This document shows, in pieces, positions 14,110-21,902 of a stretch of DNA of 24,641 bases. The notes under the pieces are model-generated. The model was not told the DNA's origin. It saw nothing but the letters and a program-made list of their open reading frames with translations, and did not search any database. Positions within the stretch are counted from its first letter, which is position 1. The number at the start of each line of letters is the position of its first letter. The stretch covers positions 1 to 24,641 of the forward strand of contig CAZGDV010000039.1 of the NCBI GenBank assembly GCA_964524995.1, in the 5' to 3' direction. Origin of the DNA: CAZGDV01 sp964524995. GTDB lineage: Bacteria; Chloroflexota; Dehalococcoidia; SZUA-161. The position numbers were made by a program, and so were the translations under genes.

Positions 14110-15042
14110 ATGCATGTCCTGATAACAGGAGCCGCCGGTAATCTGGGGCCCTCTGTGTGCCGGGCCTTCGCGGAAGACGGGCAGAGCCTGCGCGTTCTGG
14201 TCCATCGCAAGCGCCCCAAGAACCTGGATAGCAGGGTCGAGATAGCGTGGGGCGACGTGACAGACGCGGAGTCCGTCAGGCGAGCGATAGATGGCGTCGA
14301 TGCCGTCGTTCATCTCGCCGGCCTGGTACAACCGCAGACGGAAGCTGAGCCAGAGCTGGCAGAGCGGGTCAATGTCGGCGGGACGCGGGTCGTCCTCGAT
14401 GCGATCAAGAGGCTGGACAGCAGTATCCCCTTCGTGTTCACATCCTCCACAGCCGTGTTCGGGCCTTGTCCTGAGGCCACAGAGTGCCTGCACCCCGACC
14501 GAAACCCGTGTAACCCGACATCGGTCTACGGGCAGACCAAGGCCCGCGCGGAGGAGACGATCCGGGAATCGGGAATCGACTACGTGATCCTGCGCCTGAC
14601 GTCGATTCCGTACCAGAAGCTCGGGATTAGCGACTTCCGGACCCACATGTACACGATTCCACTGAAGAACCGCATCGAGTTCTGCCACCCGCAGGACATG
14701 GCGCTCGCTGTCCTGAACTCCGTCAAGCGGTTCGACGCGGCGAAAGGCAACACGCTGATGATAGGGGGTGGGCCGAGTCAGCAGATGCTCTTCGAGGACA
14801 TGCTGCGCACGATTCTCAGTAAGTTCGGCCTGCCCGTGCCGCCGCGACACAAGTTTGCATCCGAACCCTTCCCACTCCACTGGTACGACACGAGCGCGTC
14901 CCAGGAGCTGCTTCAGTACCAGAGAAGGACCATAGACGACTACTGCAACGACCTCGCCAGTCAGTTCCCCGCGCCAGCCGTGGCCATCCTCCGGCGCTTC
15001 ATCGGCCCCGCCCTGGGACGCCTCATATTCCGGCTCTTGTGA
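14110..15042 (+). CDS. NAD(P)-dependent epimerase/dehydratase, extended SDR
   Basis: A 310-residue extended short-chain dehydrogenase/reductase. The nucleotide-binding motif TGAAGNLG is at residues 6-13. Asp49 in GDV, the HLAG strand end at 68-71, and the catalytic region FTSSTAVFG with Tyr140 and Lys144 (SVYGQTK) are all in place. This subgroup includes sugar-nucleotide epimerases, 3-beta-hydroxysteroid-dehydrogenase-like and quinone-binding NDUFA9-like proteins; the substrate cannot be assigned. The start is the ATG at 14110, six bases after GAGG (14100-14103), not the TTG at 14098. It follows the second propeller gene by 20 bases and closes the plus-strand block; it may prepare or modify the hydroxylated acceptor for sulfonation (inference). 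It converges with the activator gene ending at 15057 with only 14 bases between the stops and no terminator hairpin. Confidence 0.87.
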   Translation: MHVLITGAAGNLGPSVCRAFAEDGQSLRVLVHRKRPKNLDSRVEIAWGDVTDAESVRRAIDGVDAVVHLAGLVQPQTEAEPELAERVNVGGTRVVLDAIKRLDSSIPFVFTSSTAVFGPCPEATECLHPDRNPCNPTSVYGQTKARAEETIRESGIDYVILRLTSIPYQKLGISDFRTHMYTIPLKNRIEFCHPQDMALAVLNSVKRFDAAKGNTLMIGGGPSQQMLFEDMLRTILSKFGLPVPPRHKFASEPFPLHWYDTSASQELLQYQRRTIDDYCNDLASQFPAPAVAILRRFIGPALGRLIFRLL

Positions 15043-15056
15043 CGGAAGGAGGCGGG

Positions 15057-15857
15057 CTACCGGATAACGCGCCCCTCCCCGGCGGCCAACTCACTGGCAA
15101 ACAGTGCAGCTCCGATAGCGCCGATAATCTGGGGATCGTACGGAAAGCGAACGAATTCGACGCCCAGATGCTTTTCGAGCGCCTCCACAACCGCCTCGTT
15201 CTTCGCGAGCCCGCCCGTGATAGCGACGTCCTTCCTCACACCCATGTTGCGGGCCAGGCCGGCGATACGGCGGGCGATTATGTCGGCGATCCCGGCGGCG
15301 ATATCGGCTGTCTCGAACCCTTCGAGGACGAGATGCCTTATCTCGATCTCCGTGAGTATGCAGCAGGGCTCCTGCAGCACCACCGGGTCCGATGCCCGTC
15401 GTGCATACGTGCCCAACTCTGATACCTCCAGGCCGATGGCTTCGGTCATGATTTCGACGGCTCGACCGGTCCCCGCCGCACACTTCGTGTTCATTCGGAA
15501 GTCATCAATCTGGCCCCTATCATTCACTCCGATGGCCTTGCAGTCCTGCCCCCCGCCATCGATTATCGTTCTGATGCTTGGCACGAGCCAATGCGCACCC
15601 TTCCCGTGACAGGATATCTCGCTGTAGTTGCCGCTGCTGAAAGGCACGATCTCGCGACCGTACCCGGTGCTGACGTAGCACGTGATGTCCTCGTACCCCA
15701 ATCCCAGGCGCTTCAACAGGCCGTCCATTACATCGGTTGCCGACTGGACCGCGCTCGCCCTGCAGGCAATTATCTCGAATCCGAGGATATCGTCCCCGTC
15801 CAACACGACAGCCTTGGCCGTGGCGGCACCCACATCACATCCGGCGCACAATGTCAT
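15057..15857 (-). CDS. BcrA/BcrD/BadF/BadG-family ATPase, activator of 2-hydroxyacyl-CoA dehydratase or benzoyl-CoA reductase (first paralogue)
   Basis: A 266-residue protein starting at the ATG at 15857 (MTLCAGCDVGAATAK). The frame runs further upstream but overlaps the preceding gene. It belongs to the ASKHA-fold activators that couple ATP hydrolysis to transfer of a low-potential electron. GCDVGAATAK (residues 6-15) is the first phosphate-binding loop and DGGGQDCK (100-107) the second. KCAAGTGRAVEIM (Cys126) and EPCCILTEIEI (Cys165/166) carry the cysteines that bind the bridging [4Fe-4S] cluster of the homodimer or heterodimer. TGGLAKNEAVVEALEK and GAIGAALFA complete the fold. It is the last gene of a minus-strand operon, ten bases after its paralogue. 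No dehydratase or reductase core subunit is in the window. Confidence 0.9.
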   Translation of the reverse strand: MTLCAGCDVGAATAKAVVLDGDDILGFEIIACRASAVQSATDVMDGLLKRLGLGYEDITCYVSTGYGREIVPFSSGNYSEISCHGKGAHWLVPSIRTIIDGGGQDCKAIGVNDRGQIDDFRMNTKCAAGTGRAVEIMTEAIGLEVSELGTYARRASDPVVLQEPCCILTEIEIRHLVLEGFETADIAAGIADIIARRIAGLARNMGVRKDVAITGGLAKNEAVVEALEKHLGVEFVRFPYDPQIIGAIGAALFASELAAGEGRVIR

Positions 15858-15867
15858 TCCGGCAGCC

Positions 15868-16659
15868 CTACCTCTGTCCCTGCTCGGCTTCGTCCTTCGC
15901 CAGGAGCGCAGCGCCAAGTGCGCCCACCACCTGCGGATCAATGCCGCCGAGGCTGGCGAGTTCGACGCCCAGCTTGCTCTCGACCTCTCTCCTCACCGCG
16001 ACGTTCTTGGCCACACCACCCACTATCGCCACCTTCTCTATCTTAGCCACACGCTTCGACAGTCCCACGATCCTGGATGCCACCGAGGCGGCCATCCCCG
16101 CGTAAATGTCCAGTCGATCGTACCCATCGTTGACCAGCGAGATGACCTCGCTCTCGGCCAGGATCACGCACTGGTTGGTCATTGGCACAGGGTCTCTGCC
16201 ATCGAGCAGCGCCGGGTCCACATCCAGAGGCAGCTCCAGGGCTTTGGCCATGATCTCGACGAACTTGCCTGTTCCGGCCACGCATTTGTCGATGATGGCG
16301 GTCTCGGAGATCCTGCCCCTCGGATCGATGTTGAAGGCGTTGACCGTGTGCCCCCCCACGTCGATGACCGTTCTGATCGCGGGATCGATGTCCCACAGGG
16401 CCCGCTGCAGGCAGAACTCGGAGTGGGCCGTCGCGTCGGCGATATGGACAGCCTTCTTGCCGAAACCCGTGGACAGGCACCGCGCCAGATGCCCTTCGGT
16501 GACTCCTGCCCTGGCCATGGCCGCGTCCATTACAGCAACGGCTGCCTGCCTCGGGAGATTCCTGTAGGGAAGCATCTCGAGCGCAAGCACGCGGCCCTCT
16601 TCATCCACTATCGCCGCCTTGGCCGACGAGATTCCGAGATCACACCCCGCGAATATCAT
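15868..16659 (-). CDS. BcrA/BcrD-type activating ATPase (second paralogue)
   Basis: A 263-residue protein from the ATG at 16659 (MIFAGCDLGISSAK); a GTG at 16665 is an alternative. It has the same fold as the adjacent paralogue. GCDLGISSAK is the first phosphate loop, KCVAGTGKFVEIM (Cys126) and NQCVILAESEV (Cys164) are the cluster-binding segments, and VGGVAKNVAVRREVESKLG is the second nucleotide loop. The motif that is GGQD in the first copy reads DVGGHTVNAF here (residues 100-109), replacing the Gln-Asp pair. The two subunits are therefore not interchangeable, and a heterodimer with one altered site is likely, as in the BcrA/BcrD arrangement of ATP-dependent benzoyl-CoA reductases. It starts 17 bases after the MFS stop codon, so it is cotranscribed. 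Confidence 0.9.
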   Translation of the reverse strand: MIFAGCDLGISSAKAAIVDEEGRVLALEMLPYRNLPRQAAVAVMDAAMARAGVTEGHLARCLSTGFGKKAVHIADATAHSEFCLQRALWDIDPAIRTVIDVGGHTVNAFNIDPRGRISETAIIDKCVAGTGKFVEIMAKALELPLDVDPALLDGRDPVPMTNQCVILAESEVISLVNDGYDRLDIYAGMAASVASRIVGLSKRVAKIEKVAIVGGVAKNVAVRREVESKLGVELASLGGIDPQVVGALGAALLAKDEAEQGQR

Positions 16660-16676
16660 GAACACTCACAACTGCT

Positions 16677-17990
16677 TCAGCCTACCGGCGATTCCGACTC
16701 GACGACGATCTCTGTCCTCACACGTCGCTGTGGCGTCCTTATCAATGCAAGGCATACCAGAGCCAGTATAGCGAATCCAGCGCCGACCAGGAAGGCGATG
16801 TCATAGCTGCCGGTCCGATCGTAGACCGTCCCGAATACCCACGGGCCGAGCGCCGAGACGGAGGCGCTTTCCACGCCCACTATGCCCAGCAGGACGGGCA
16901 TACTGACCATGCCGTACAGGTCACCGAGATAGGTGGGGAAAATCCCTATACTGCTGCCATAGCTCAAACCCAGGATAACAGCGAACACAGCCACCCCCAA
17001 CTTGCTGTCGACCGTGATAGCCAGGAAAGCGCTGGCGACAACACCCACAACCGAGAAGTACAGAACAGGCTTGCGTCCGAACCGGCCCATCAACCTGTCA
17101 GAGGCCAGGCCTCCCAACAGCCTGGCGAGGACGGCGGTGCCTGCCAGCACCGTCACCATTGCCACGCCGTAGCCTGAGCCGAAGCCGAGGTCCTTGTCTA
17201 CCCAGACCTTAAGATGGCCGATCATGGCTATGATGAGCACCAGAAATCCCGCCTGGGCCATCATGTAGAGCCACAGCGCTCTGGTCCTCAGGGCATCCCT
17301 GATCGGCCAGCTTCCCGCCATGGGAACGACGTGTTCCTGCAATCCCGAGGCGACTTCTGGCCCGGGAGCGCCATCCGGCTGTTCCCCCATCGATTCTGGG
17401 TCTCTCCTCAGAAGCAGCGCACCTGCGATCACGCCCGCCGCCAGGATCGCGGCGAGCACCCTGTATGCCGACTGCCAGCCTACCGCGTCGATCAGCGCTT
17501 GGGCAATGACGGGGCCCACGGCAAGCCCTACACCCGATCCGGTCAGCGCCAGCGACATGGCGAAGCCGGCCCTTCGATGGAACCACCTTCTCACGGTGGC
17601 CACCGTAGGGATGTAAAATGCCATCGAGATCCCCGCCGGAAGGAGGAGACCGTACGTGAGGTAGAAGTGCCAGTGCTGCGACGTCAGACTGATAAGGGCC
17701 ATGGAGCCGGAAGCAATCACCGCGCCCACGGCAACGAGCGCGCGGGGGCCGACTCGGTTAAGCATCAACCCGACGACCGGCCCGCACAGCGCCATGATCA
17801 CCATGTTCAGTGTGAAGCCCAGGGATAGAGAACCCCGGCTCCAGCCGAATTGGTCCAGCAACTCGCTGAAGAACACGGAGAAGCTGCCTATCTGAAACCC
17901 GCTGCAGAGCAGCATTATCAGCCAGGCAGCACCAACGATCACCCAGCCATAGAACACTCTTCCATGGCGTCTGTCAGACCGGCTCTCCAT
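16677..17990 (-). CDS. MFS transporter, monocarboxylate/oxalate-formate-like
   Basis: A 437-residue major facilitator protein with 12 predicted membrane segments. It begins FYGWVIVGAAWLIMLLCSGFQIGSFSVFFSELLDQFGWSRGSLSLGFTLN, a signature of the MCT/OFA-like group that carries organic anions. VGLMLNRVGPRALVAVG (loop 2-3) is the usual MFS A-like motif, and RRWFHRRAGFAMSLALTGSGVGLAVGPV is typical of helices 4-5. The central loop (about residues 195-230) is hydrophilic. CTGAGG touches the ATG at 17990 directly, so it cannot serve as a normal ribosome-binding site; the promoter at 18001-18029 would give an almost leaderless mRNA. Cotranscription with two CoA-ester activators suggests uptake of an aromatic or hydroxy acid that is then reduced or dehydrated (inference). 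Confidence 0.9.
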   Translation of the reverse strand: MESRSDRRHGRVFYGWVIVGAAWLIMLLCSGFQIGSFSVFFSELLDQFGWSRGSLSLGFTLNMVIMALCGPVVGLMLNRVGPRALVAVGAVIASGSMALISLTSQHWHFYLTYGLLLPAGISMAFYIPTVATVRRWFHRRAGFAMSLALTGSGVGLAVGPVIAQALIDAVGWQSAYRVLAAILAAGVIAGALLLRRDPESMGEQPDGAPGPEVASGLQEHVVPMAGSWPIRDALRTRALWLYMMAQAGFLVLIIAMIGHLKVWVDKDLGFGSGYGVAMVTVLAGTAVLARLLGGLASDRLMGRFGRKPVLYFSVVGVVASAFLAITVDSKLGVAVFAVILGLSYGSSIGIFPTYLGDLYGMVSMPVLLGIVGVESASVSALGPWVFGTVYDRTGSYDIAFLVGAGFAILALVCLALIRTPQRRVRTEIVVESESPVG

Positions 17991-18000
17991 CCTCAGGTGC

Positions 18001-18029
18001 AGTATACCGGGATTCGAGTGGCCGGGTAA
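18001..18029 (-). promoter_or_regulatory. Candidate promoter of the MFS-activator operon
   Basis: On the minus strand TTACCC (18029 to 18024), 17 bases, then TATACT (18006 to 18001). The -10 is close to consensus and the spacing is ideal. The -10 box lies only about ten bases before the MFS ATG, predicting a transcript with almost no leader. Confidence 0.4.
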
Positions 18030-18122
18030 CTGACACTAGCCTGATGCTCCGATCGTGTACACACTATGTCTCATGGTGCCACCACCAACAGCGGGCCAAG
18101 AGTACAGCCAGGAGGTGGTACA

Positions 18123-18149
18123 ATGAGTCGCAGTGGGTCGCGCCAGTAG
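18123..18149 (+). CDS. Possible eight-codon leader peptide (MSRSGSRQ)
   Basis: An ATG at 18123 is preceded at ideal distance by AGGAGGTGG (18110-18118), the strongest ribosome-binding site in this part of the window. It opens a frame of only eight codons ending in TAG at 18147-18149. The DUF2804-like gene begins 29 bases later in another frame. It could be a regulatory or coupling mini-ORF. A past or assembly frameshift linking it to the downstream gene is the alternative. Confidence 0.35.
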   Translation: MSRSGSRQ

Positions 18150-18178
18150 CTGTACGAACGATCTATTCGAGGTGCATC

Positions 18179-19216
18179 ATGGGTGAATTACTGGAGACGC
18201 CTGACAGGGCAGTGGTGGGCGGGCAGGTGCAGTTCGGCCGCTTCGGAGCACCATTCCAGGACCTGAACCTCCTGGACGCACAGTGCGGGATACCGCGGTT
18301 CGGCGGACTGAGGCGCTTTCGGCTCAAGGAGTGGGTACACATCGCACTGGTACATGACGACTGGTACCTCAGCCTGGCAGCAGTTGATGCCAAGTTCCTG
18401 GTGACCTCCTGGCTGCACCTGTTCGATCGCCGGAATCGCGAAGCCTTCGAGCACGTGCGAAAGCTGCCGCCAGGCAGGTTCCGCGCCCCCGCGAACGTAT
18501 TGGACCATTCCGGAAAGATCGAGGCCGGGGGATACAGGCTGTCCGTGCACAACCACCTCCAGCGCCAGGAGCACCGTTTCCAGATCGAGGTGGGCAGAAA
18601 GGGAGCTCTGCCCTCGGTGTCGGGCACGGTGGTGCTTCACGAGGACCCCGCCCGGACGCAGCCGCTGGTGGCGCTGCTACCCCTGGGGCCCAACCGCCCG
18701 ATGTTCACTCACAAGTCGGCCTGCCCCGCGAGCGGGGTGATCGAGATAGGGGGCGAGAGGGTGGAGTTCACCCCGGAGCGCAACGTGGGGTTGCTGGACT
18801 ATCACAAGGCGTATTACCCGCACAACACCTTCTGGAAGTGGGCCACCTTCGCCATGATCGACGCGACCGGGAATCTGCTGGGAGCCAACCTCACACACAA
18901 CGTGATCGAGGACGACGAGCGATTCAACGAGAACTGCATCTGGCACGGCAACTCCGTCTCGCTGGTAGGAGCCGCCCGCTTCGACATCCCGAAAGACCCC
19001 ATGCAGCCATGGAGGATCAAGACCACGGATGGGGCCGTGGACCTCGAGCTTATCCCGCAGGGAATGCGTCGCGAGCGACTGAACCTCGGCCTGGCCCGGT
19101 CGGACTACGATCAACCATACGGTCTCTACTCCGGCACACTGGTGGATTCCGAAGGCAGGAAACACACAGTCGCGGATTCCTTCGGCGTGGCCGAAGACCA
19201 CGTTGCGGCCTGGTAA
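18179..19216 (+). CDS. DUF2804-like protein of unknown function
   Basis: A 345-residue protein from the ATG at 18179 (GAGGTG four bases upstream); the frame extends further but the added residues look non-coding. The C-terminal half carries the pattern I associate with DUF2804: KAYYPHNTFWKWATFAMIDATGNLLGANLTHNV (about 202-235), FNENCIWHGN, PWRIKTTDGAVDLELIPQGMRRERLNLGL, YGLYSGTLVDSEG and a terminal Trp. The whole looks like a two-module beta-rich fold related to lipocalin-like or AttH/CrtC-like proteins. No signal peptide or membrane segment is present. DUF2804 proteins have no established function. The gene stands alone, divergent from the MFS operon and convergent with the NADH module, with a strong hairpin after it. 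Confidence 0.75.
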   Translation: MGELLETPDRAVVGGQVQFGRFGAPFQDLNLLDAQCGIPRFGGLRRFRLKEWVHIALVHDDWYLSLAAVDAKFLVTSWLHLFDRRNREAFEHVRKLPPGRFRAPANVLDHSGKIEAGGYRLSVHNHLQRQEHRFQIEVGRKGALPSVSGTVVLHEDPARTQPLVALLPLGPNRPMFTHKSACPASGVIEIGGERVEFTPERNVGLLDYHKAYYPHNTFWKWATFAMIDATGNLLGANLTHNVIEDDERFNENCIWHGNSVSLVGAARFDIPKDPMQPWRIKTTDGAVDLELIPQGMRRERLNLGLARSDYDQPYGLYSGTLVDSEGRKHTVADSFGVAEDHVAAW

Positions 19217-19254
19217 GCCACCTGGTTGAACAAAGGAATGGCTCGGTGAGATAT

Positions 19255-19284
19255 GTGAAGCCCCGGCTTCCGCCGGGGCTTCAC
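19255..19284. terminator. Strong bidirectional terminator-type hairpin
   Basis: GTGAAGCCCCGGC (19255-19267) pairs perfectly with GCCGGGGCTTCAC (19272-19284): 13 base pairs, eight or more of them GC, around a TTCC loop. It lies between the convergent DUF2804-like gene (stop at 19216) and the HoxU-like gene (stop at 19345). No T-run follows on either strand, so termination may depend on Rho, or the hairpin may protect 3' ends. Confidence 0.7.
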
Positions 19285-19344
19285 CATTCGGCAACAACTG
19301 TAGCTACTTGTCAAACTCAGTTGTCCAGATCCAGGCCCGGATTT

Positions 19345-20031
19345 CTAGGCATAGCGTCCGCAGGCAAAACCTTCGCCCAATTTGCACCACACACAGCTGC
19401 CCGGCGTCTCATCGGCGATCATAAGCTGCGATTCGCATGCGCCGCAGAGACGTTCCTCCCCGGGTTTCATGGGCCCGTCGCAGGGAGGGATGGTCATGGG
19501 GCAAAGCTCGACGCAGCTGCCGCACTGCTTGCAGAAATCGGGCCGGAAGCCAAGAGCATATTCCACATGGCGGTCTTTGCCCCGTCCGACAAAGCCGATC
19601 GCCCTTGCCTTCCAGACCTCGGTGCAAACCCGTACACAGCGCCCGCACAAAACGCAATCTTCGTTCCGAAAAGGATACCGGACCTCCTTGACCCCACAAC
19701 GCACGGCGATGTCCTGAATCGCGCGGGAGTTGGGGGCCTGGGCCACCAGCAGCTCCGCCAGATTGCGGCGAAGTCTCCTGATCTTGTCAGTATTGGTCAT
19801 GATCACCATGCCTTCCTCCACCTTCAGAGTGCAGGAAGTGGTGACATTGGAGCGGCCGTTTTTCACGTGCTCGACAATGCACAGCCGGCAAGCGCCAATG
19901 TCGGACAGATAGGAGACATGACAGAGGTGGGGAATGCAGATGCCGTATTCAATCGCGGTGTCGAGAACACTTGTTCCCTTGACGGCGCGAATCATGGCCC
20001 CGTCTATTTCAACGTTGACATACTGCAGCAT
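19345..20031 (-). CDS. HoxU/NuoG-like iron-sulfur subunit with a Cys-rich tail
   Basis: A 228-residue electron-transfer protein started at the ATG at 20031, with GAGGTG upstream. Residues 1-75 form a plant-type [2Fe-2S] ferredoxin domain (Cys32, Cys37, Cys48, Cys51, Cys67). Residues 124-182 carry two [4Fe-4S] motifs, CVLCGRCVRVC and CKQCGSCVELCP. Between them the His-Cys3 cluster motif of full NuoG is not evident. The short tail adds CGACE and CVWCKLGEGFACG (196-224), an extra zinc- or cluster-binding element not usual in HoxU. It has no molybdopterin domain and no H-cluster domain, so it should be a wire from NuoF to an unidentified enzyme. It follows nuoF by 17 bases in one operon. Confidence 0.88.
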   Translation of the reverse strand: MLQYVNVEIDGAMIRAVKGTSVLDTAIEYGICIPHLCHVSYLSDIGACRLCIVEHVKNGRSNVTTSCTLKVEEGMVIMTNTDKIRRLRRNLAELLVAQAPNSRAIQDIAVRCGVKEVRYPFRNEDCVLCGRCVRVCTEVWKARAIGFVGRGKDRHVEYALGFRPDFCKQCGSCVELCPMTIPPCDGPMKPGEERLCGACESQLMIADETPGSCVWCKLGEGFACGRYA

Positions 20032-20048
20032 TCTGGCACCTCGTTTTC

Positions 20049-21902
20049 TCAGACGACACGAATCGCATCGAACTTGCATTCGCTGCGACAGATCCCGCAT
20101 TTCTGACATAGTGCGGTGTCAATGACGTGAGCCTCTTTCTTCTCGCCAGTAATCGCCCCGTGTACGCACGCGCGTATGCAGACGCCGCAACCGTTGCATT
20201 TCTCTGGATCAATCGAGTAGGTGATCAGCGCCTTGCATACCCCCGCTGGACATTTCTTGTCCTTGATGTGCGCTTCGTATTCCGGACGGAAGTAACGCAG
20301 CGTCGACAGTACAGGATTGGGAGCGGTCTTGCCCAATCCGCACAAGGCGGTCTCAGCGACCGTCTCAGCCAGTTCCTCCAAGAGATCGAGTTGCTTGAGC
20401 GTGCCCCGACCCTCGGTGATGTCGGTGATGATTTCAAGCATGCGATCGATCCCCAGTCGGCAGGGCACGCACTTGCCGCACGACTCGTCCTGCAGAAAGG
20501 CTAAAAAGTACTTGGCCACATCAACCATGCAGGACTCCTCGTCCATCACCACCATGCCACCGGAGCCGACCATGGAGCCAATCTCGTAAAGTACATCGAA
20601 GTCCACCGGAAGGTCGAACTTGGAAACAGGCAGGCACCCGCCCGAAGGACCGCCAATCTGGACCGCCTTGATCGGATTGCCATTGAGGGCACCGCCCCCA
20701 ATGTCGAACACCACCGTGTGGATGGGCGTGCCCATGGCCACCTCGACCAGGCCGGTGTTCTTGATGCGGCCAGTAAGCGCTAGAATTTTAGTGCCTTTGC
20801 TGCCCTTGGTCCCTTTCGAGGTAAACCAGGCCGAGCCGTTCTGGATAATGGCAGGTACATTCGCCCAGGTTTCAACGTTGTTCAAGGTCGTGGGCTTGTG
20901 ATAAAGTCCGTCCACCACGGTGTGCACGTCTTTGGGCCGGGGCTCGCCGACATCGCCTTCCAGGGAAGCCATGAGCGCAGTTGACTCGCCGCAGACAAAG
21001 GCCCCACCGCCCCGGGCGACGTCCACATCGAACGAGAAGGACGTGCCCAGGATGTTGTCGCCGAGGAGCCCGAGCTCGCGCATCTGCTCGACCGCAATGC
21101 GAGAATGTGTGACCGCGAGAGGGTATTCGTTTCTGACGTAGATGTAGCCTTTGCGGGCACCGACGGCCCAGGCGCCGATCATCATGCCCTCCAGCACCAA
21201 ATGGGGGTTGCCCTCGAGCACGCCCCGGTCCATGTAGGCTCCGGGGTCGCCTTCGTCCGCGTTGCAGATCACATACTTCTCATCACCGGGTGCTTCCCTA
21301 CATTCGGCCCACTTGCGCCCGGTCAGGAATCCGCCACCGCCACGTCCCCGCAAACCAGATGCTTGGATCTCCTTCACAATCTCATCCGGGGCCACCCGAT
21401 CAAGAACCCTGGCCAGAGTTGAGTATCCGCCGGCCGCGATGTAATCCTCGATGGAGCACGGATCGACTTTGCGGTTCTGGGAAAGGAGCCGCCGGTCCTG
21501 GCGCGAATAGAAGGTGATCTCTGACTCGGTCCAGGCCTTCTTTCCGGAAACGGGGTCCGTATAGAGCAATCGCTCGATCACCTCGCCCCTCGCCACGGTC
21601 TGGTAGACGATCTCGAAGGCATCATCCGGTGCAACATGGCAGTAGAAGATGTTACCCGGCTCGATGACGACGATGGGGCCCTGCTCGCAGAAACCATGGC
21701 AGCCAGTGGGGCGCAGACGGACCTTTCCATCCAGTCCCTGCTGGGACAACTCGTTGCGAATCGCGGCAATAACCGCCCCAGACCCCGAAGCCCGGCAGCC
21801 AGTCCCGCCGCACACCATGACTGTGGTCGTGATGTTCTGGCGCTCTTCGCAGAGCCGCTTGCACAGGTGCTCGAGCTCACGGCAGCTATTGAGCCTGGAC
21901 AT
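20049..21902 (-). CDS. nuoF: NADH-binding NuoF/HoxF-type subunit with fused N- and C-terminal Fe-S domains
   Basis: A 617-residue flavoprotein of the long NuoF form found in HndC, HoxF and BamH-like complexes. Residues 24-115 are a thioredoxin-like [2Fe-2S] domain (Cys31, Cys36, Cys68, Cys72). The FMN/NADH core follows with GLRGRGGGGFLTGRKW at 183-198 and CNADEGDPGAYMDR at 213-226. The [4Fe-4S] motif SCGKCVPCRLG lies near residue 480 with its distal Cys in CGLGKTAPNP. The last 53 residues are a ferredoxin with two clusters (KCNGCGVCIRACVHG and CQKCGICRSECKFDA). It oxidises NADH (or runs in reverse) and passes electrons through the clusters in the cytoplasm. It starts inside the end of nuoE (17-base overlap) with GGAGG upstream. 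Confidence 0.95.
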   Translation of the reverse strand: MSRLNSCRELEHLCKRLCEERQNITTTVMVCGGTGCRASGSGAVIAAIRNELSQQGLDGKVRLRPTGCHGFCEQGPIVVIEPGNIFYCHVAPDDAFEIVYQTVARGEVIERLLYTDPVSGKKAWTESEITFYSRQDRRLLSQNRKVDPCSIEDYIAAGGYSTLARVLDRVAPDEIVKEIQASGLRGRGGGGFLTGRKWAECREAPGDEKYVICNADEGDPGAYMDRGVLEGNPHLVLEGMMIGAWAVGARKGYIYVRNEYPLAVTHSRIAVEQMRELGLLGDNILGTSFSFDVDVARGGGAFVCGESTALMASLEGDVGEPRPKDVHTVVDGLYHKPTTLNNVETWANVPAIIQNGSAWFTSKGTKGSKGTKILALTGRIKNTGLVEVAMGTPIHTVVFDIGGGALNGNPIKAVQIGGPSGGCLPVSKFDLPVDFDVLYEIGSMVGSGGMVVMDEESCMVDVAKYFLAFLQDESCGKCVPCRLGIDRMLEIITDITEGRGTLKQLDLLEELAETVAETALCGLGKTAPNPVLSTLRYFRPEYEAHIKDKKCPAGVCKALITYSIDPEKCNGCGVCIRACVHGAITGEKKEAHVIDTALCQKCGICRSECKFDAIRVV

